Assembly: GCA_028554795.2 (NCBI GenBank)
Contig: CM068842.1
Coordinates: forward strand, 49,993,574 to 50,057,573
Length of the DNA: 64,000 nt
From: Sinohyriopsis cumingii
Lineage: Eukaryota; Mollusca; Bivalvia; Unionida; Unionidae
Direction: 5' to 3'
The notes beneath the pieces were generated by a model. That model did no database searches and was not told the origin of the DNA. It saw only the letters and a list, made by a program, of their open reading frames with translations. Below are positions 50,248 through 59,295 of the stretch, piece by piece; within the stretch, counting starts at the first letter, position 1; every line of letters starts with the position of its first letter. Both the position numbers and the translations under genes were made by a program.

Positions 50248-50751
50248 TTATTTTGGACAGGGCTGACAACGTTGTGAATGAAATTGTGATTTCCACTGTT
50301 GGAAGTCATTAGGCCATTGATGGACACTACGTTTCCTAGCTTGAGACAAAAGATAACCATAATGGTCACAGAACCATTTATCTACTTTCACATCGTTTCT
50401 AGAAGAAGAACGAGGATCAAAATGAGTCACTAAATGTTCTAAAGAATAGCCCAGGCTGCGATGATGCAGAAAATACACACAATATTGTCCACACACCAAG
50501 GAATCTGTGCCTTGTAATTTCACATATTTGAATCCGGTGGTCTGTGCATTTCTTCTCATAAAGTCGATGATATCGTCTTCCAAAGGAGGCAATCCATACG
50601 AATCGAAATATTCCACACATCCTTCTTGAGGAAAGTAGACGGCTACCCAGTGGGTTCCTGGGAGATGACTGTCGTCCGTGTTGATCACATAAGCTTGATG
50701 GTCTTGAGGTTTGCGATGAGGGAGTTCATCTTTAGCACAGACGACAGGATT
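50248..50751 (-). CDS. Adenain-type cysteine protease (Polinton PRO), 5' end unclear
   Basis: Cysteine endopeptidase of the adenovirus protease/Ulp1 fold, which in Polintons is expected to mature capsid proteins. Counting from the GTG at 50688 (146 codons): catalytic His13 in GTHWVAVYF, Asp29 in EYFDSYG, oxyanion Gln59 and nucleophile Cys66 in QGTDSLVCGQYC, the Q-x6-C spacing of adenain. The frame stays open upstream to 50751 (a CAKDELPHR stretch that fits the family N-terminus), where TGA (50752-50754) blocks it; no ATG lies in between, so the true start is lost to a mutation, a frameshift or an unrecognised exon. The catalytic core is complete. Confidence 0.85.
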   Translation of the reverse strand, partial: NPVVCAKDELPHRKPQDHQAYVINTDDSHLPGTHWVAVYFPQEGCVEYFDSYGLPPLEDDIIDFMRRNAQTTGFKYVKLQGTDSLVCGQYCVYFLHHRSLGYSLEHLVTHFDPRSSSRNDVKVDKWFCDHYGYLLSQARKRSVHQWPNDFQQWKSQFHSQRCQPCPK

Positions 50752-50829
50752 TCAAGAAGCAGTGTACAAACTGTGGTTCAAAAGGTAACAAAGTTCCCAG
50801 GTATCCATTTATTTGTGTGGTTTTTTTCT

Positions 50830-51216
50830 TCACAGGTAATGATAAGTGATCAATTCGATCCTGACTTTTTGTTTGAAAATGTCTGACAAGGAAAAGGCGT
50901 TTAGATCCGACTTCTTAATCTGGTCCAAGAGAGATTCGATGCGACGGCACTCCAGAGACGTTAATGGAGGAGAAGAATGTTTATCCAAGCCTTTATACCA
51001 CTCATTCAACACGAATTCTATCTCGATGTGACCCCAAACTTTGTCCAGATATTCGTCCAATTTTTCTTCTTGACTCAACATCAGACATTTGTCGTGATGA
51101 ATTTGACTGGGATGATCGTTGTGAATTCCATAGCACTCTTCCTTGATCAATTCTTTCATTATATCTGCCAGGACTGTAGCAAAACAGGAGACTAAATGGC
51201 TTCTTGTTCTGGCCAT
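50830..51216 (-). CDS. Conserved-looking Cys/His protein of the Polinton
   Basis: 128 residues, function unknown. It has a Cys-His cluster around residues 28-44, ECYGIHNDHPSQIHHDKCLM, i.e. C-Y-G then HPSQxxHxxCL, that I recall from unnamed proteins encoded near Polinton-type elements in invertebrates (recollection, not checked). The spacing of Cys and His could bind zinc. The rest is helical. It starts at an ATG inside the end of the short acidic ORF 51192-51332 and lies between protease and capsid genes, so a role in the virion or in the host cell are both possible. Open without lesions. Confidence 0.65.
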   Translation of the reverse strand: MARTRSHLVSCFATVLADIMKELIKEECYGIHNDHPSQIHHDKCLMLSQEEKLDEYLDKVWGHIEIEFVLNEWYKGLDKHSSPPLTSLECRRIESLLDQIKKSDLNAFSLSDIFKQKVRIELITYHYL

Positions 51217-51332
51217 CTTGACTTCATCATGATAACTTCTTCGTCTTGGGATTCTTCTTCTTCTTCCACGGTCTCCTCACATTCCATCTTCAAAGTTTCT
51301 CCACTAGGTAAAGAGGGATAACAGTCTTCCAT
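51192..51332 (-). CDS. Short acidic ORF overlapping the next gene
   Basis: A 46-codon ORF from the ATG at 51332 to TAG at 51192-51194, overlapping the first 25 bases of the 50830-51216 gene in another frame. The middle is strongly acidic (a run EETVEEEEESQDEE around residues 19-32). It fills exactly the gap between the capsid gene and the next ORF. It could also be the displaced N-terminus of the 50830-51216 protein after a frameshift. Low certainty. Confidence 0.4.
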   Translation of the reverse strand: MEDCYPSLPSGETLKMECEETVEEEEESQDEEVIMMKSRWPEQEAI

Positions 51333-51337
51333 AGCTT

Positions 51338-52682
51338 TTAATAATCTAGAATGACTTCTCTCAAACTGTTGATTTCTATGGTATTGTCAATTTCTGCATA
51401 CAGGATGACGTTCACTGTGTTCTCTGGGGGCAGTGAACTCGCAAACTGAATTTCCACACGAATCTGGCAGGATTTTATAGGGTGGAAATGTCCCTCGTCG
51501 CTGCCTTGGTCTGGAGTGAAATCAAAAGCCCACAAAGCGTAGCCTCCTACATAATCCTCGTACGTAATACCGTGACTGGTGTTGGTTCCTAACTGTCCGA
51601 AAGCTTCGTACAGGGACAAGTACGATCTCAAATAATTCTTCGCGGCCCCAAAGTTAGGCTCAAAGGGTTGGGTACACAAGGTCTTGCCATGGCGACTGAC
51701 TTCAATCTTGGACACACTGTAATGTTGAAACTCAAAAGGATTTTCATGGTAGGCTCCGTTGAAGGCTGAATTCTTGACGATACCAAGGATTAGACGTTTG
51801 GGTAACTGTCCTTGGAACAGATGATCTTCGATCATGGATCGCTATCCAGCAGGAATGGTGAACGTTTTCACTTCTACTCTTCGTATCGGATACTTGGCGG
51901 TCGTTCTGCTCAACGTCTGACTGATGTCGTTTCCCACTTTAGGTAACACTTCCACACGACGCACGTAGAGTCTGGCTTCTTCAATTTTGGTTTTGTAAGT
52001 GGAACCATCAGCAGCCATCAAATGGAAAGCGGCAATGCTGCGATTCAGTCTCAAGCGGATATCCACCTCGTTCAGCAAATACTTTTCTTGTAACCACATA
52101 ATTCTAGATGCAAGCGATCCATTAGTTCTAAACTACGACTTAGATGAATTTTCGTTCGTCGTTCTACAAATCCCGTTGTATTTTGAGCAACCCCAGCATC
52201 TGTAATGCTGTTGAACTTAGTCGCTTTGTCAGGTTTCCATACGCTTTGTCAGGTTTCCATACCACGCAAGCATCCAGATGAGTGTTCTTGGCTTCTTTTC
52301 CGTACGTCAAGAGATTTTCCAGGTACGCTCGGTAAGGGTAAGTATCCATGCTGCTGCTGACCAGTTTGTTATTCAAGTACAAGTCCACTTCGCTAAAGAA
52401 GGAATGCATGAAATTATTGACGGGAGCTACTACATCATCATTGTCTATGCTAGTGTTGGGTGGTTCGATCACTTTCACTTTCAAGTACAAGTAACTGCTA
52501 TTCAGATCGATGTAATCTTCGGGCTGTCCTTTGATTTCAAACTCGATGGGAGCGGAATCCGTCAAAGAGGAGACGGGATGAAATTCCACCCACTGGGATT
52601 CTTGCATGGTCATCATAGTGGGTGGCATGGCAAACAGATCTAGTTCCGACTTGGAACAAGCGCAAGATTCTCGGTGCATCAT
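51338..52682 (-). pseudogene. Major capsid protein, double jelly roll (broken)
   Basis: Polinton hexon-like major capsid protein. The N-terminal part (52164-52682, 172 codons) carries the family's opening SELDLFAMPP and QWVEFHPVSSL and the DDYIDLN-type block (EDYIDLNSSYLYLKVKV). A middle part is 51842-52099 (LLNEVDIRLRLNRS), and the C-terminal part 51338-51835 contains YVGGYALWAFDFTPDQ. Three breaks: a 20-bp tandem duplication at 52221-52260 (CGCTTTGTCAGGTTTCCATA twice), which shifts the frame; a second shift near 52090-52100; and an in-frame TAG at 51842-51844. No complete capsid protein can be made from this copy by ordinary translation. It follows the pVI-like gene after a 21-bp gap. Confidence 0.9.
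52221..52260. repeat. 20-bp tandem duplication inside the capsid gene
   Basis: Two direct copies, CGCTTTGTCAGGTTTCCAT plus one flanking base, with one difference. 20 is not a multiple of 3, so the duplication shifts the reading frame of the capsid gene. A slippage-type lesion after insertion. Confidence 0.92.
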
Positions 52683-52703
52683 TTTTCTCTGTGTCTCAAT
52701 ACT

Positions 52704-53148
52704 TTAATAATCGAAAACGTCTAAGTCGCGGACGGTTCTTCTTTTCTTTGCCTTTCTAGCTTTATTAGTGTTAAGTCTGGTGAAAGGGTGTTTTCTTCGT
52801 CGTCTCTTTCTGCCTTGTCCTTGCTGTGGCGTCAAGGAAGTAGGAATGCCTGACTCGGTAGCGTGCAGGGCATTTATAGGTGTGTCTCGTCGGCCCAAAA
52901 GGTCTTTACCCGTTTTCAGCAAGACAGTTTTGCCTGCTCTCAAGAAGGCTTCTTTTGGGTTTTGTTTGTCGATGATGACATTTTGGAGAAATTCTTTGCC
53001 CTGTGTCAGTGCGGCATCTTTCAAGGCGTGCAATCCGCGTGTCACCATCGGTTTCAACACCGGAGCCACCGAACGAAAAGCCGATTTTAACATATCTCCT
53101 AAACCGTGTCCTCGCTGTCGAGCAACCCTCTCGGTACACTGGATACAT
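52704..53148 (-). pseudogene. pVI-like basic virion protein (frameshifted near its start)
   Basis: The main frame (52704-53093 plus upstream) has the Polinton/adintovirus hallmark RQRGHGLGDMLKS followed by an amphipathic helix (FRSVAPVLKPMV), which in the adenovirus pVI family is linked to membrane disruption and capsid-core contact. The C-terminus is very basic (GRKRRRRKHP and KARKAKKRR), like a nuclear-localisation or DNA-binding tail. The likely ATG (53148, opening MYPVYREG) is in a different frame, so there is a frameshift near 53115-53130. Order penton - pVI-like - capsid is usual for the group. Confidence 0.75.
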
Positions 53149-53151
53149 GAC

Positions 53152-54084
53152 TTACGAGTCGTGAGAGAACCGTTTTCGAAAATGGAGTTTCACCGTGACT
53201 TTTCCTTTGGTGAATGGAATATTTTGTCCCAGATCTCCTTTTATAGCAATGTTGACCGTGTCCAAATAAGACTTACTGACAGGCAAATAGTGAGGATGTA
53301 CAAATTCGCGGTGAACGTGGTAAGTGTTTCCACCTTCCTCGTCAGCGTTCGTGGCAGAATCCACTTTGAAAGGAATGACACGCAGTAACGGCACAGAGGT
53401 GTGTCCCACCACATTGTACTCCACTACATCGGAGTACACAAAGATCAAATTCAGTCCTTGGTTCAGTTCTACCGGGGCACGAAATAACTTGCTAAAAGAC
53501 TCGTTGTCGTAAATGATTGGTAATTCGTTTTTCTTGAGCATGGCCATTCTCATGTCCATGTCTCCGCCCAACATGTCAAACAATTCAGGACAAAATAAAA
53601 TGGACACGATTTTACTCCCGTCAAATTTCATCAAGAAGCGACGATCTGCTTTGTGGTATTCCATTGTGACACTTTTTTTGAAATTTTCCAAAGCTTTCAT
53701 TAACACGACATTAAACCTGGAGACTATGGTGCTCACCAAATGTTGACCACTAAAATAATAGTCTGCGGGAATGGACAAGTGATAGGTGGTGTACTTTTGA
53801 TTTTTTGTGCCGGGGGTTTTATGTTATATTTGCCATAGGTATCCAAGTACAGTTGCAACTGATCGTCATGAACTTCCACATCAAAAAAAATTTTGATTGG
53901 GAAGGACATTGAGGACTTGGATCGGGTGAATGATTTCTACTAAAGCCACTTCCCAATGGGCTTCGTGATCTAATTGGATGGCTTGAGGTAATTTGGCCGT
54001 GTAACAGCACAACGTGTTCTTGGGAAACACCTCCATGGAACTGTCACTGGGTAAGGTTAAGTAAAATTGGTTGTTATTGTTCAT
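53152..54084 (-). pseudogene. Minor capsid (penton) protein, single jelly roll (frameshifted)
   Basis: The N-terminal part (ATG at 54084) has the family pattern QFYLTLPSDSSMEVFPKNT then WEVALVEI. The C-terminal part (53152-53778) ends with NLIFVYSDVVEYNVVG, VPLLRVIPF and NIPFTKGKVTVKLHFRKRF, well conserved among Polinton penton proteins. The middle (DVEVHDDQLQLYLDTYG) is in a third frame. Shifts lie at the A8 run near 53883-53890 and near 53790-53805. Both are in homopolymer-rich sequence, so sequencing error is possible for these two. The start overlaps the end of the membrane-protein gene. Confidence 0.87.
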
Positions 54085-54505
54085 AATTCCAGAGTTCTAT
54101 GGTTGTCCGAGGGGTAACTGGAAGTCAGAGTCGTGTCTCCGCCCAAAATGGGGTTGTTGTTGTGGTTGTTATTGGAGTGGTGACTGACACTGGCACTGGA
54201 CACAAGGTTCCCGTTGTTCCCGTTGGAAGAGAATTTCAGGGAAGGATTGGGAAGCAGGTAACCGATGCAACTGCTTAATAAAATGGTCCACAATTGTTTG
54301 TCTCCTTGTTGCAAACTCAAATTGGCGATGGCTGCCCCGATGACACAATACGCCACGAAGATTTGGCAGAAAAAGACGATTTGCGTTTTAGGCACACGTT
54401 CTCCACACCACACCACACCCACAAGGGTTGTTTTTGTAAATCTTGCAGAGAAGAAATGGGTGAAGGAGTGGTAGCAGTAGTAGCTGCGTCTGTATGAAAG
54501 GGCAT
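54081..54505 (-). pseudogene. Small membrane protein of the Polinton (frameshifted)
   Basis: The C-terminal half (in the frame ending at 54081) reads QIVFFCQIFVAYCVIGAAIAN then LWTILLSSCIGYLLPNPSLK: a transmembrane segment plus a second hydrophobic stretch. The LLSSCIGYLLPNP block is one I know from small proteins located next to Polinton pentons. The ATG is probably at 54505 in another frame (opening MPFHTDAATT), so a shift lies near 54400 in a CACACCACACC stretch. The remainder of the C-terminus is Asn-rich (residues HSNNNHNNNP). TATAAAAAG (minus strand) sits just upstream at 54516-54525. Confidence 0.7.
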
Positions 54506-54510
54506 GATGG

Positions 54511-55830
54511 TCACTTCTTTTTATAGTCGATGACATGCGAAGCGTCGATCCAAGAATCAAAACTGGGTGGATATCCTTTCCAACGTACTTTGACTTCTTT
54601 GACACATCGTTTGCCCACTTTACGGGTTCTGCGTTCGAGAATGCTTTCGATGTCGTGCACGTCGTCTTCGTTTTTTGTGACACGTTGTAACTCGGGCAAA
54701 TAAAACGTTCCTTTGAGCACTTCTCCGTTCATGTCTTCCAATTTATAGACGGCAGGATGACGGCCATGCACTCGTCCAGTGACACGAAACAATTCCGTAG
54801 TCCAGTTAGGTAAGTAACCTTTGTCGAAAGTGCGTTTGCTTTTGCCAGTGCGTACCCAATCTCCTACGGCCAACACTCCACTTTTCTTGGGACAGCCCTC
54901 GTCGGGGACGTACCAACGTTCCTTTGAGCACTTCTCCGTTCATGTCTTCCAATTTATAGACGGCAGGATGACGGCCATGCACTCGTCCAGTGACACGAAA
55001 CAATTCCGTAGTCCAGTTAGGTAAGTAACCTTTGTCGAAAGTGCGTTTGGTTTTGCCAGTGCGTACCCAATCTCCTACGGCCAACACTCCACTTTTCTGG
55101 GGACAGCCCTCGTCGGGGACGTACCAAACAGGCACTCAGACACCAGCACTTCGTTCTCGGGAGTCACTTCTTGTAGGGCACATCCAATGCTTCGATGGTA
55201 AGATTGGTTGTACGCTTGCACCAGGTGCGGTAAGATGTCGATGTACTTCAGAGTGTGGTGATACGTAAAATATTTCCACATGCGTTCTTTCAAAGTGCGT
55301 TGAAAACGTTTCACGATGCTGGCTTTGGTTTCGGGATTCTCGGTGGTAAAAAAATGAATCTCACGTTTCTTTAATTCTTTTTGGAAAGCTTGGTTCTGAA
55401 ATTCGGTCCCTTTGTCAGTTTGCCATCGAAGAAGGTGACGACCGTTTTGTTTCAACACTCGTTGCAGGGCTCGCACTAACTCGCTGCTCGATTTGGAAGT
55501 CAAGGGTACGACCCAGGCACATTTGGAAAAGACGTCGATGACACAAAACAAATATTTGTAGCCACGATTGTAGCTGGCCAAATGAGAGACATCGGCTAAA
55601 TCAACTTGCCATTGATGATCGATGCCTTCCACTCGGGTGCGACTTCTGGAAAATTTGCGTCGAATGGGTTTGTGTAAAGTGTAGGTAGCTTGTTCTTGTA
55701 ACCATCGTTGCACTTGAAGTAAACGGAAACTTTTCAGTCGCGTTTTGGCAGCACGATACAATTTTTGAACTCCTGCGTAACCTGCAGGATGGGAGGGATC
55801 GTAGTAAATGCTGGCTAATACTTTTTCCAT
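54511..55830 (-). pseudogene. Polinton integrase with chromodomain (inactive)
   Basis: Retroviral-type DDE integrase. The start is the ATG at 55830 (MEKVLASIYYDPSHPAGYAG). Counting from 55935, the first catalytic Asp is residue 112 (WQVDLADVS) and the second residue 174 (WQTDKGTEF). The expected Glu is Lys209 (KASIVKRFQRTLK; codon AAA at 55309-55311), so the DDE triad is destroyed. The catalytic-domain frame ends in a shift near 55128-55140. A 211-bp tandem duplication (54706-54916 and 54917-55127) copies the SH3-like region (GDWVRTGK-KRTFDKGYL) out of frame. The C-terminal chromodomain is present (HDIESILERR, VKVRWKGYPPSFDSWI). Three independent inactivating changes. Confidence 0.93.
54706..55127. 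repeat. 211-bp tandem duplication in the integrase gene
   Basis: Copies 54706-54916 and 54917-55127 differ at only about two positions (GTTTGCTTTT against GTTTGGTTTT; CTTTTCTTGG against CTTTTCTGGG). 211 is not a multiple of 3. The near-identity says the duplication is recent relative to other decay. Confidence 0.93.
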
Positions 55831-55846
55831 TTTTTTTGTTTGTTTG

Positions 55847-56457
55847 TTAATAAGACACCCACTCGTGGAGGATGCTACTCTTTTTCTCTTTGGGTACTTT
55901 CTTGGATTGCAATGCTTTGCGTGTGCGACCGGCAATAGGTCTCGAGGAGGAGGATGTCTGAACAGGGGATATCGGTTCTTGTTTCACTTCTGTCTTCACC
56001 TTCTTTTTCTCTTGCGATGAAGAAGGGGTGGTCATCATCTTTGTAATCCATCCAATTCTGGAGGTAGGTGGTCTTGTTAACTTGCATACTTTTTCTGGAG
56101 GAGTTTGAAACCCTTCTTCTTCTCCTTTTTCTGTCTTGGTCACTGACAGTGTTGGTGGTACTGGTGATGGTGCTGGACTTTTCATCAAGGTCTTAAAATC
56201 TTTCAGAGTGGGTAGAGCTGTTTCGTCTAAAGCTTTCTGGTGAAAGAGTTGCAGTCGTTGCAAGAGTTGACCGTACTTTTGCGATTTTTCTGTATCGCAC
56301 AAATCTTGGCGATCCATCAAGGACTGCAATTCGTGTTGTAACTGGGACATCTCGCTCAAATTGGGATTGGGAGGTAAATGCGGGTGCGTTGTTCTTGCCA
56401 CCGATGGTATTCCATCCATCGTTTGTAAGGCACTAAAACTAGTTTTCGTCCTTCCAT
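55847..56457 (-). pseudogene. Coiled-coil / Lys-rich Polinton protein (frameshifted)
   Basis: The probable start is the ATG at 56457 (opening MEGRKLVLVPYKRW, a pattern I associate with a protein encoded beside Polinton integrase). The frame then shifts near 56380-56400 into the long ORF ending at 55847. There, residues resembling LSEMSQLQHELQSLMDR then DTEKSQKYGQLLQRL form a helical region, followed by a Ser/Pro/Lys-rich linker (TPSSSQEKKKVKTEVKQE) and GRTRKAL. Possibly a DNA-associated core protein. A TATA-like AAGATAAAAAGA (56502-56512) lies ~45 nt upstream of the ATG. Confidence 0.6.
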
Positions 56458-56506
56458 GGGGATGTCAAGGGTCAATTCTGAGATCTTGGGACTTCAGAGG
56501 GTCTTT

Positions 56507-56908
56507 TTATCTTGCGCCCACCAGTCCTCCCAACATGGTTCCCAAGACTCCTTTCAGCAATGGGCCTAACAAGAGGGGTAAAATTCCTCCACGTTGGACC
56601 AACATCTTCTTTTTTTGACGAATGGGGATTTTCTTTTGAACCATTTGGCGAAGAACGTGACGATTTTTGCCTAAGCATTGTTTCTGGTGTGTGGACAAAG
56701 GGATCGTACCTTTCAAGATGTTCAAACAACATTCGCATACGGTATCGATAACCTCTTTGGAGGTCGTTTGAATGAGTTTCTTTCGTAGGGGTGGAGAAGC
56801 TTTGGACAGGACAGATAACATGTCCCTATGTTTGACTAAACGAGGAGGCAGTCCTTTCCTTTTCTTTCCTTGGGTTTTAGAAGAGGGATGTTTTCTGGAG
56901 GGTGACAT
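56507..56908 (-). CDS. Small basic protein with hydrophobic C-terminal tail
   Basis: 133 residues. Basic N-terminus (HPSSKTQGKKRKG), then a helical region with LRKKLIQTTSKEVIDTVCECC and LNILKGTIPLSTHQK, a Lys-rich stretch (KKIPIRQKKKMLVQRGG), and a Leu/Gly-rich membrane-active-looking tail (ILPLLLGPLLKGVLG). The domain order also appears in the gene to the right (57.2-58.0 kb), so the two are paralogues. I recall similar unnamed ORFs in invertebrate Polinton-type elements. The tail could act like the lytic peptide of non-enveloped virions; that is inference. The ATG is ~60 nt below a TATA box (GTATAAAAAAGACC, 56961-56972). Intact. Confidence 0.65.
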   Translation of the reverse strand: MSPSRKHPSSKTQGKKRKGLPPRLVKHRDMLSVLSKASPPLRKKLIQTTSKEVIDTVCECCLNILKGTIPLSTHQKQCLGKNRHVLRQMVQKKIPIRQKKKMLVQRGGILPLLLGPLLKGVLGTMLGGLVGAR

Positions 56909-56960
56909 CTTTGAGTCTTCAGGAGCACCAAAAACACTGATACCCCTACTTGGTAACAGG

Positions 56961-56972
56961 TCTTTTTTATAC
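56961..56972 (-). promoter_or_regulatory. TATA box of the 56507-56908 gene
   Basis: AGTATAAAAAAG on the minus strand, ~55-60 nt upstream of the ATG at 56908, a usual TATA-to-start distance. Confidence 0.6.
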
Positions 56973-58000
56973 TGGAACGCGTCGCCACTGGTTGTCTTTA
57001 CGTCGTATCAACTTGAGGACGGGCATGACACGTCGTGCAGGGGTACGTAACGGACTAAATCGAGCCAGTTCTTGCTTGGACAAATCCAGTAAACTTTGTA
57101 ACATGCCCGATCTTTCTTGAACTTTGATTTTGGGAGAAGGTACTTTGTGAGCAGCGGCCACTGCCGCTAAGTTTTAGGGACCTGCCACTGGAGAAGTTCT
57201 TGGGGTCATCAACGGAGAAGTTCTTGGTGTAGTCAACGTCTCCAAGTACTTTTCAGTTCTTGGTGTCATCAACGGAGAAGTGAATGAACCTGAGGCTACC
57301 GGAGACGCGGCTACTGCAGTTGCTGGTCGTGGTTTGCGAGTGTAAGGTTGCGTCCTGGCCGAATTGTCTCTCTTGCGACTAGTTTTTTGTGGGCTTTTCT
57401 TTTTCTGGGGACTTTTTCTCTGTTTCTTTTTCTGGGGGCTTCTTTTCTTTTTCCGGGGTGGTGACTGGTAAGAAGAGGGTCCCGCCACTGGAGAAGTTCT
57501 TGGAGACACGGGTCTTCTTGGGGACTTGGCCTTGACACCGTGGCTCTTTTTCTTCTTTTTCTTGGAGCTTCGTTTGACTTTTTTCTTGGGGAGAAGTCTG
57601 GGAGCATTAGGATCCCATCTTAAGAGAGAGCGAATGATGACCCGTCCTAGAGTACCACTCCCTCCAGGTTTCAAAATGATATGGTTTTTGGTTTGAGTGT
57701 CGATGCGGGGATCGGCCAGTTGGGTCAAAGCGACTTTGTTTCGATCAAAAATCGTTTGGTTTGATGAGGAATCTGAATGATCCCTTGTAGTAATTGACAT
57801 GCTGTCACTGTGAACCATCGTAAGACTTCTTTGAGACTAGCTTCTAAGACACGAGCTCGTATTTGTGGATTTTTTTCTGGACTGATGCCATACAAGGCAC
57901 GAATCAATTTGACGGGAAGATGCGACTGAAGGGACGTCAGGTTCAAATTGTGTGAGACAGACGAAAAGTGTCTGAGGTTTTTACAGATTTTTTTGTGGAC
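56967..58000 (-). pseudogene. Basic protein paralogue with long Lys/Ser/Pro tail (broken)
   Basis: The N-terminal half (frame 57725-58054, no ATG found) contains LIRALYGISP, EASLKEVLRWFTVTACQLL and QGIIQIPHQTKRFL. The frame then shifts near 57740-57760 to LTQLADPRIDTQTKNHIILK and PGGSGTLGRVIIRSLLRW. This order matches the 56507-56908 protein block by block. Instead of ending there, it continues into a histone-H1-like tail rich in KKKKK, SPRRP, SPQKKK and PRTSPVAGP repeats, likely DNA-binding. An in-frame TAA (57174-57176) separates a last conserved-looking piece (LRTPARRVMPVLKLIRRKDN, ending 56967). Confidence 0.6.
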
Positions 58001-58005
58001 TGAAA

Positions 58006-58733
58006 TTAAGTCGAGGACGGAGACGTGTACAGGACAGGCCCTCCGTCTTGGCACCAGTGGTGAAACAAGTGGGTACGAAATCGCAAATCATCGGGGGTCG
58101 TAGGTTTCAAATCGACGGGTAAATAAGCGTGTGGAGTTTGAGTGGCATCGTCGTACGCCTGAGTTAGCCGAGGCGTTCCTAACTGTTTGGCTAAGACTTG
58201 CACTTGCGATTTATCTCGAGGGCTTTTAAACAAGACCACGTAATGCGCATTGAGACTGATGGTGCGATGGGCTTTACTTTGTTGAAACAAATTTTGAGTG
58301 ATTTAAACGACACTGGCATTACGATGATGCCCTTTGCACGTAAACCACAGTTTAATTTCTTCTTCGTCTTCTCCTAACATGTCGTCGAAAATGACCAAAT
58401 GGATTTGACGGGAGTCAGAGACGATTCCGTCGTCTTCTTTAGGAATGCCTTCCACAAACACGATGGAATCGCCTTGACTTTCTCGCAAGAGGCTGTACCC
58501 CGATTGCCACTCTTTGTAACACCACACGATGCGTTGAGGTGGTCGATCGATCAAATGATGTTTATGTTAGAACAAACGTTTGAGAAATTCAGTTTTGCCT
58601 GAACCGCTAGGTCCAGCAATGAGCATGTTAAAGGGATGGCGAAGATACAAAGCCTCCCAACTGGCACGATCTAAGTGTTCGTCATGACTTTGATAGTGGA
58701 GGAAGAGGGAGCAAAGACAGCAGAGGTAGCCAT
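58006..58733 (-). pseudogene. Packaging ATPase, FtsK/HerA-A32 type (broken)
   Basis: Genome-packaging ATPase of Polintons. Walker A is in the stretch HPFNMLIAGPSGSGKTEF near 58640-58585; Walker B is LVIFDDML near 58395. The C-terminal conserved block reads AHRTISLNAHYVVLFKSPRD then DLRFRTHLF. The likely ATG (58733) is out of frame with Walker A (shift near 58690), and the ATPase frame holds two in-frame TAA stops, at 58567-58569 just after Walker A and at 58303-58305 before the sensor region. All catalytic motifs are still recognisable, so the breaks are young. The ATG is ~45 nt below an AT-rich TATA-like stretch (58775-58790). Confidence 0.9.
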
Positions 58734-58805
58734 AGTGTTAGGAATGTCACTTGTGACACGAAAACAAACAAGACAAGATTTTATATATTTTTTCAGGACA
58801 CGTTT

Positions 58806-58811
58806 ATTGAA
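58806..58811 (-). promoter_or_regulatory. Polyadenylation signal AATAAA
   Basis: AATAAA on the minus strand, a few nucleotides below the stop of the membrane-tail ORF (58816). It shows that genes in this part of the element use ordinary poly(A) ends, in contrast to the histone-type ends of the left array. Confidence 0.55.
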
Positions 58812-58815
58812 TGTT

Positions 58816-59293
58816 TTAAACATGAACACGAAAGACAAAAATACATAAAAGCCAGATAGTTATGTACAGCAATGAAAAGCACATCAAAACGATCAAAGTG
58901 GAATATAAACAAGTCTCTGTACAACATGTTTTGGGTAACCAAGATGTCCTAGGGACAGTGTGTAATGTTCTTACAGTCTCTACATGAGGTATTGTCACAC
59001 AAGTGTCCTCCCGGAATGGCCTTTCAGGAATGTGTATGACAGTCCTGTCCTGAAGCAAGTGGTTCTTCTGGTACTGTCACTAACACTGGCTTAAGAGTGA
59101 CTTTTTTCCTTGGACGCTTGAATGGAGGATCACTACTCTTTAGCATAATGGGCCACTTCTTTGGTCTTTCAGGGAGGTCCACAACAGTCCTGTCCTGGGT
59201 GAAGGGTTCTTCTGGCACTGTCACAAACAGGTTGAAAAGTAACTTTTTTCCTTGAACAACTCTCGTGCATACTGGGCCACTTCTTGGGTCCAA
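58816..59293 (-). pseudogene. Repeat-containing protein with C-terminal membrane segment (frameshifted)
   Basis: Not recognised. The first frame (59024-59293) encodes VTVPEEPFTQDRTVVDLPERP, then a basic linker (FKRPRKKVTLKPV), then VTVPEEP again. A shift near 59050 moves to the frame ending at 58816, which continues with QDRTVIHIPERP, a Thr/Val-rich region and a C-terminal transmembrane segment (STLIVLMCFSLLYITIWLLC). The repeated VTVPEEP-QDRTV-PERP module reflects a ~125-145-bp DNA duplication (59035-59160 with 59170-59290). A tail-anchored membrane protein is plausible. Confidence 0.5.
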
Positions 59294-59295
59294 GC
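59035..59295. repeat. Imperfect ~125-145-bp tandem repeat
   Basis: AGTCCTGTCCTG occurs at 59041 and 59186, CTTTTTTCCTTG at 59101 and 59243, and GGCCACTTCTT at 59151 and 59275. The offset changes from 145 to 124, so copies carry indels. The duplicated DNA also covers the end of the 59221-59490 ORF. Confidence 0.8.

Noticed and set aside
52768-53388. 206-codon plus-strand ORF
   Set aside because: It is antisense to the pVI-like and penton genes, which have clear family motifs on the minus strand.
54081-54683. A 200-codon ORF starting at 54683 as one protein
   Set aside because: Its first ~60 codons are antisense-frame shadow of the integrase chromodomain; only the C-terminal part matches the membrane protein, whose own start is in another frame.
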